Part shown: positions 4,175 through 5,563 of the stretch, piece by piece
Layout of the letters: the number at the start of each line of letters is the position of its first letter
Numbering within the stretch: the stretch's first letter is position 1
Source of the DNA: JACJXF01 sp964349045
GTDB taxonomy: Bacteria; Bacteroidota; Bacteroidia; Bacteroidales; GCA-2748055
Assembly: GCA_964349045.1 (NCBI GenBank)
Contig: CAYGFI010000248.1
Span: 1-5,563, forward strand
DNA: 5,563 nucleotides
Reading direction: 5' to 3'
The notes under the pieces: model-generated
The model's database searches: none
What the model saw: the letters and a program-made list of their open reading frames with translations, nothing else
What the model was told of the DNA's origin: nothing
Made by a program: the position numbers and the translations under genes

Positions 4175-5463
4175 AATAAACCATCATTAATTCTGTCTTC
4201 ATAATTTAAATCTTTGTCGTCTGCCGATTTATTGTCATAAATATCTTTTGCTTTTTTATAATCTTCTTTTGCTTTTAAGTTACGATCAGCAAGTGAAAGT
4301 GCATCACCTCGAATTGCTAAAGCTTCTTCATCAAATGGTGTTTTTAATAATATTGAATCTAAAATTTCAATTGTTTTATTAATATCAATGTTTGATTTCA
4401 ATGAATCACCTTTCTTTTTGTAAATTATTCCGCGATTAAAATACGCCTTAAAAGAATTTGATCGATTCAAAATTGCATTGCCAAAATCTAAAATAGCATT
4501 ATCCAAAAATCCTTTCTCCGCATGGGCAATTCCTCTTAAGTTGTATGCATTAGCGTATCGCGGATTAATTATTATCGCTTGATTACAATTAGCAATAATA
4601 CCTTGAAAGTCTTTTAGTTTCCAACAGCATAAGCCGACCCAAAAAAATAATTCTGCAAAGTCACAATTTTCTGAAAGTGCTTTTTTGAAATGTTGGATAG
4701 CAATTAAATAATTCTTTTTCTTATATGCTTTAATGCCGTCCTTAAGAGCTGAATTAAAAGAAATGAATTTTTCGCTTTTTATTATTGGGGCGAATGGAAT
4801 AAATGCTGCTCTAGTAGTGTTTATTTGCTTTAATTCTAAATTTGTAATTTGCTTTTTAATAGTTGAATTAGTTGGATTTAACTCCATTGCTTTTCTAGCA
4901 ATCTTAATTGCCTTTCCATAATCACCATTGGTTTCATATTTGAAGGATTTTAAAGAAAAGTCATCAGCCAATAATAACTTAGAACTTATTTCAAATTGAG
5001 AAAAATTTAAATCTGAATGCCTGTTAACTTTTTCAATTGGAGTAAGCTCATTAACAATTCTTCTAAATTCATCAATAAATGGTGTAATTTCTTTGTAATT
5101 ATCATGAATGATAATGTTTTCTAAATTTTTATATTCTGCAAAATAAGTCCAATTGTATGAACCATTAATGAGGATTTTATTATCAATTATACAAAACTTA
5201 TGGTGCATTAAATTTTCAGGATTCCCAAAAAATAATTTACCACCTAAATCTACAAAATCTTGAAAATTCAATCCTATAACATTATTGTTTATTAGGTCAT
5301 CAATTATCAACAGATCAACTGCAACACCAGCTTTGACTTTGTTGCAAAGTTTTACAAATAAATCTTCATTTGTAAACCATGCGACTGCAACTGATATATC
5401 GTTGGTAGCAGAATCAAGTTGTTGACCTATTTCATTTGCTATATTATTAAAATGTATTTTCAT
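4175..5463 (-). CDS. PLD-like (HKD) nuclease/hydrolase domain fused to TPR repeats, 3' end lost in gap
   Basis: At least 429 residues read from ATG 5463 toward the gap. Residues 1-140 form one phospholipase-D-superfamily domain: AVAWFTNEDLF (26-36), LLIIDD (51-56), and a complete HKD motif, H87-x-K89-x4-D94-x6-G101-S102-x-N104, followed by NLENIIIH (113-120). A single HKD copy suggests a homodimer like the Nuc/PLDc_2 group, whose members cut DNA or phosphodiesters; the substrate here is unknown. From about 160 on there are helical TPR-like units: 165-200, 237-268, 269-302 (DFQGIIANCNQAIIINPRYA), 303-336, 337-368 and 376-410. TPRs normally mediate protein contacts. No signal peptide or membrane segment is seen, so it should be cytoplasmic. 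The start is 9 nt after the stop of the upstream gene, so the two form an operon. The C-terminus runs into the Ns and is incomplete. Confidence 0.88.
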
Positions 5464-5472
5464 CAGTTTTAC

Positions 5473-5563
5473 TTAGACTTCCTTTAATTTCCCGGCAAAT
5501 TGATTGATCTTTTGTTGAAATTCATCTTTTTGGAAAAAAATTTCGTCGCCTTTGGAATTATTA
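5473..5563 (-). CDS. C-terminal end of an unidentified gene upstream in the PLD-TPR operon
   Basis: An open minus-strand frame enters from the window edge and ends at TAA 5475-5473. The last 29 residues include KGDEIFFQKDEFQQKINQFA and GKLKEV: charged, helical, with no motif that I recognise. The 9-nt gap to the PLD-TPR start codon and the shared AT-rich composition support a real gene in the same operon. Identity cannot be given from this piece. Confidence 0.6.
   Translation of the reverse strand, partial: NNSKGDEIFFQKDEFQQKINQFAGKLKEV

Noticed and set aside
4733..4921. Plus-strand 62-codon hydrophobic frame
   Set aside because: Antisense to the TPR region of the PLD-TPR gene; hydrophobicity follows from the Lys/Asn-rich sense strand.
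1..5563. CRISPR array
   Set aside because: No regularly spaced identical repeats with unique spacers were seen; the repeat families present have only two or three diverged copies.

Overview
The window looks like an accessory stretch of a Bacteroidetes (Bacteroidota) genome, probably from a draft or metagenomic assembly. Four things support this. The tRNA-Met begins GGCGAGGTAGCTCAG and lacks an encoded CCA. A TATATTTG box, matching the Bacteroidetes -7 motif TAnnTTTG, lies ahead of it. A short helix-turn-helix gene of the type common in Bacteroidetes mobile elements is present. The repeats look like Bacteroidetes REP palindromes and IS21-type ends. No 16S or core protein marker is present, so the phylum call is an inference.

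Layout. Positions 1-1500 hold small genes and gene relics on the plus strand: an epoxide hydrolase with its whole centre deleted, a HigB toxin that has lost its N-terminal half, the intact HigA-like antitoxin that overlaps it, and an intact RibD/dihydrofolate-reductase-like reductase. Positions 1681-1850 form a tRNA-Met(CAT) unit with promoter, a structured leader and a strong intrinsic terminator. Tandem 11-bp repeats follow directly and look like integrase arm sites, so an island may have integrated here.

Positions 1876-3800 are almost gene-free and read as mobile-element debris: two REP-like hairpins, a possible three-way-junction structure, two separate families of three terminal-type repeats that resemble IS21-family ends, a 107-bp foldback unit, two terminator-like hairpins, and a minus-strand zinc-ribbon gene inactivated by an in-frame TGA. 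At 3806-4078 there is an intact small HTH (excisionase-like) gene.

Ten Ns at 4165-4174 mark a scaffold gap. Beyond it the DNA is more AT-rich and on the minus strand: a two-gene operon whose second gene encodes a single-HKD phospholipase-D-like domain followed by TPR repeats (its C-terminus is lost in the gap). Only the last 29 codons of the first gene are in the window. The PLD-TPR pair is the best candidate for an uncharacterised system, possibly a nuclease-type defence module, but the partner lies outside the window. The two sides of the gap may not be contiguous in the genome.
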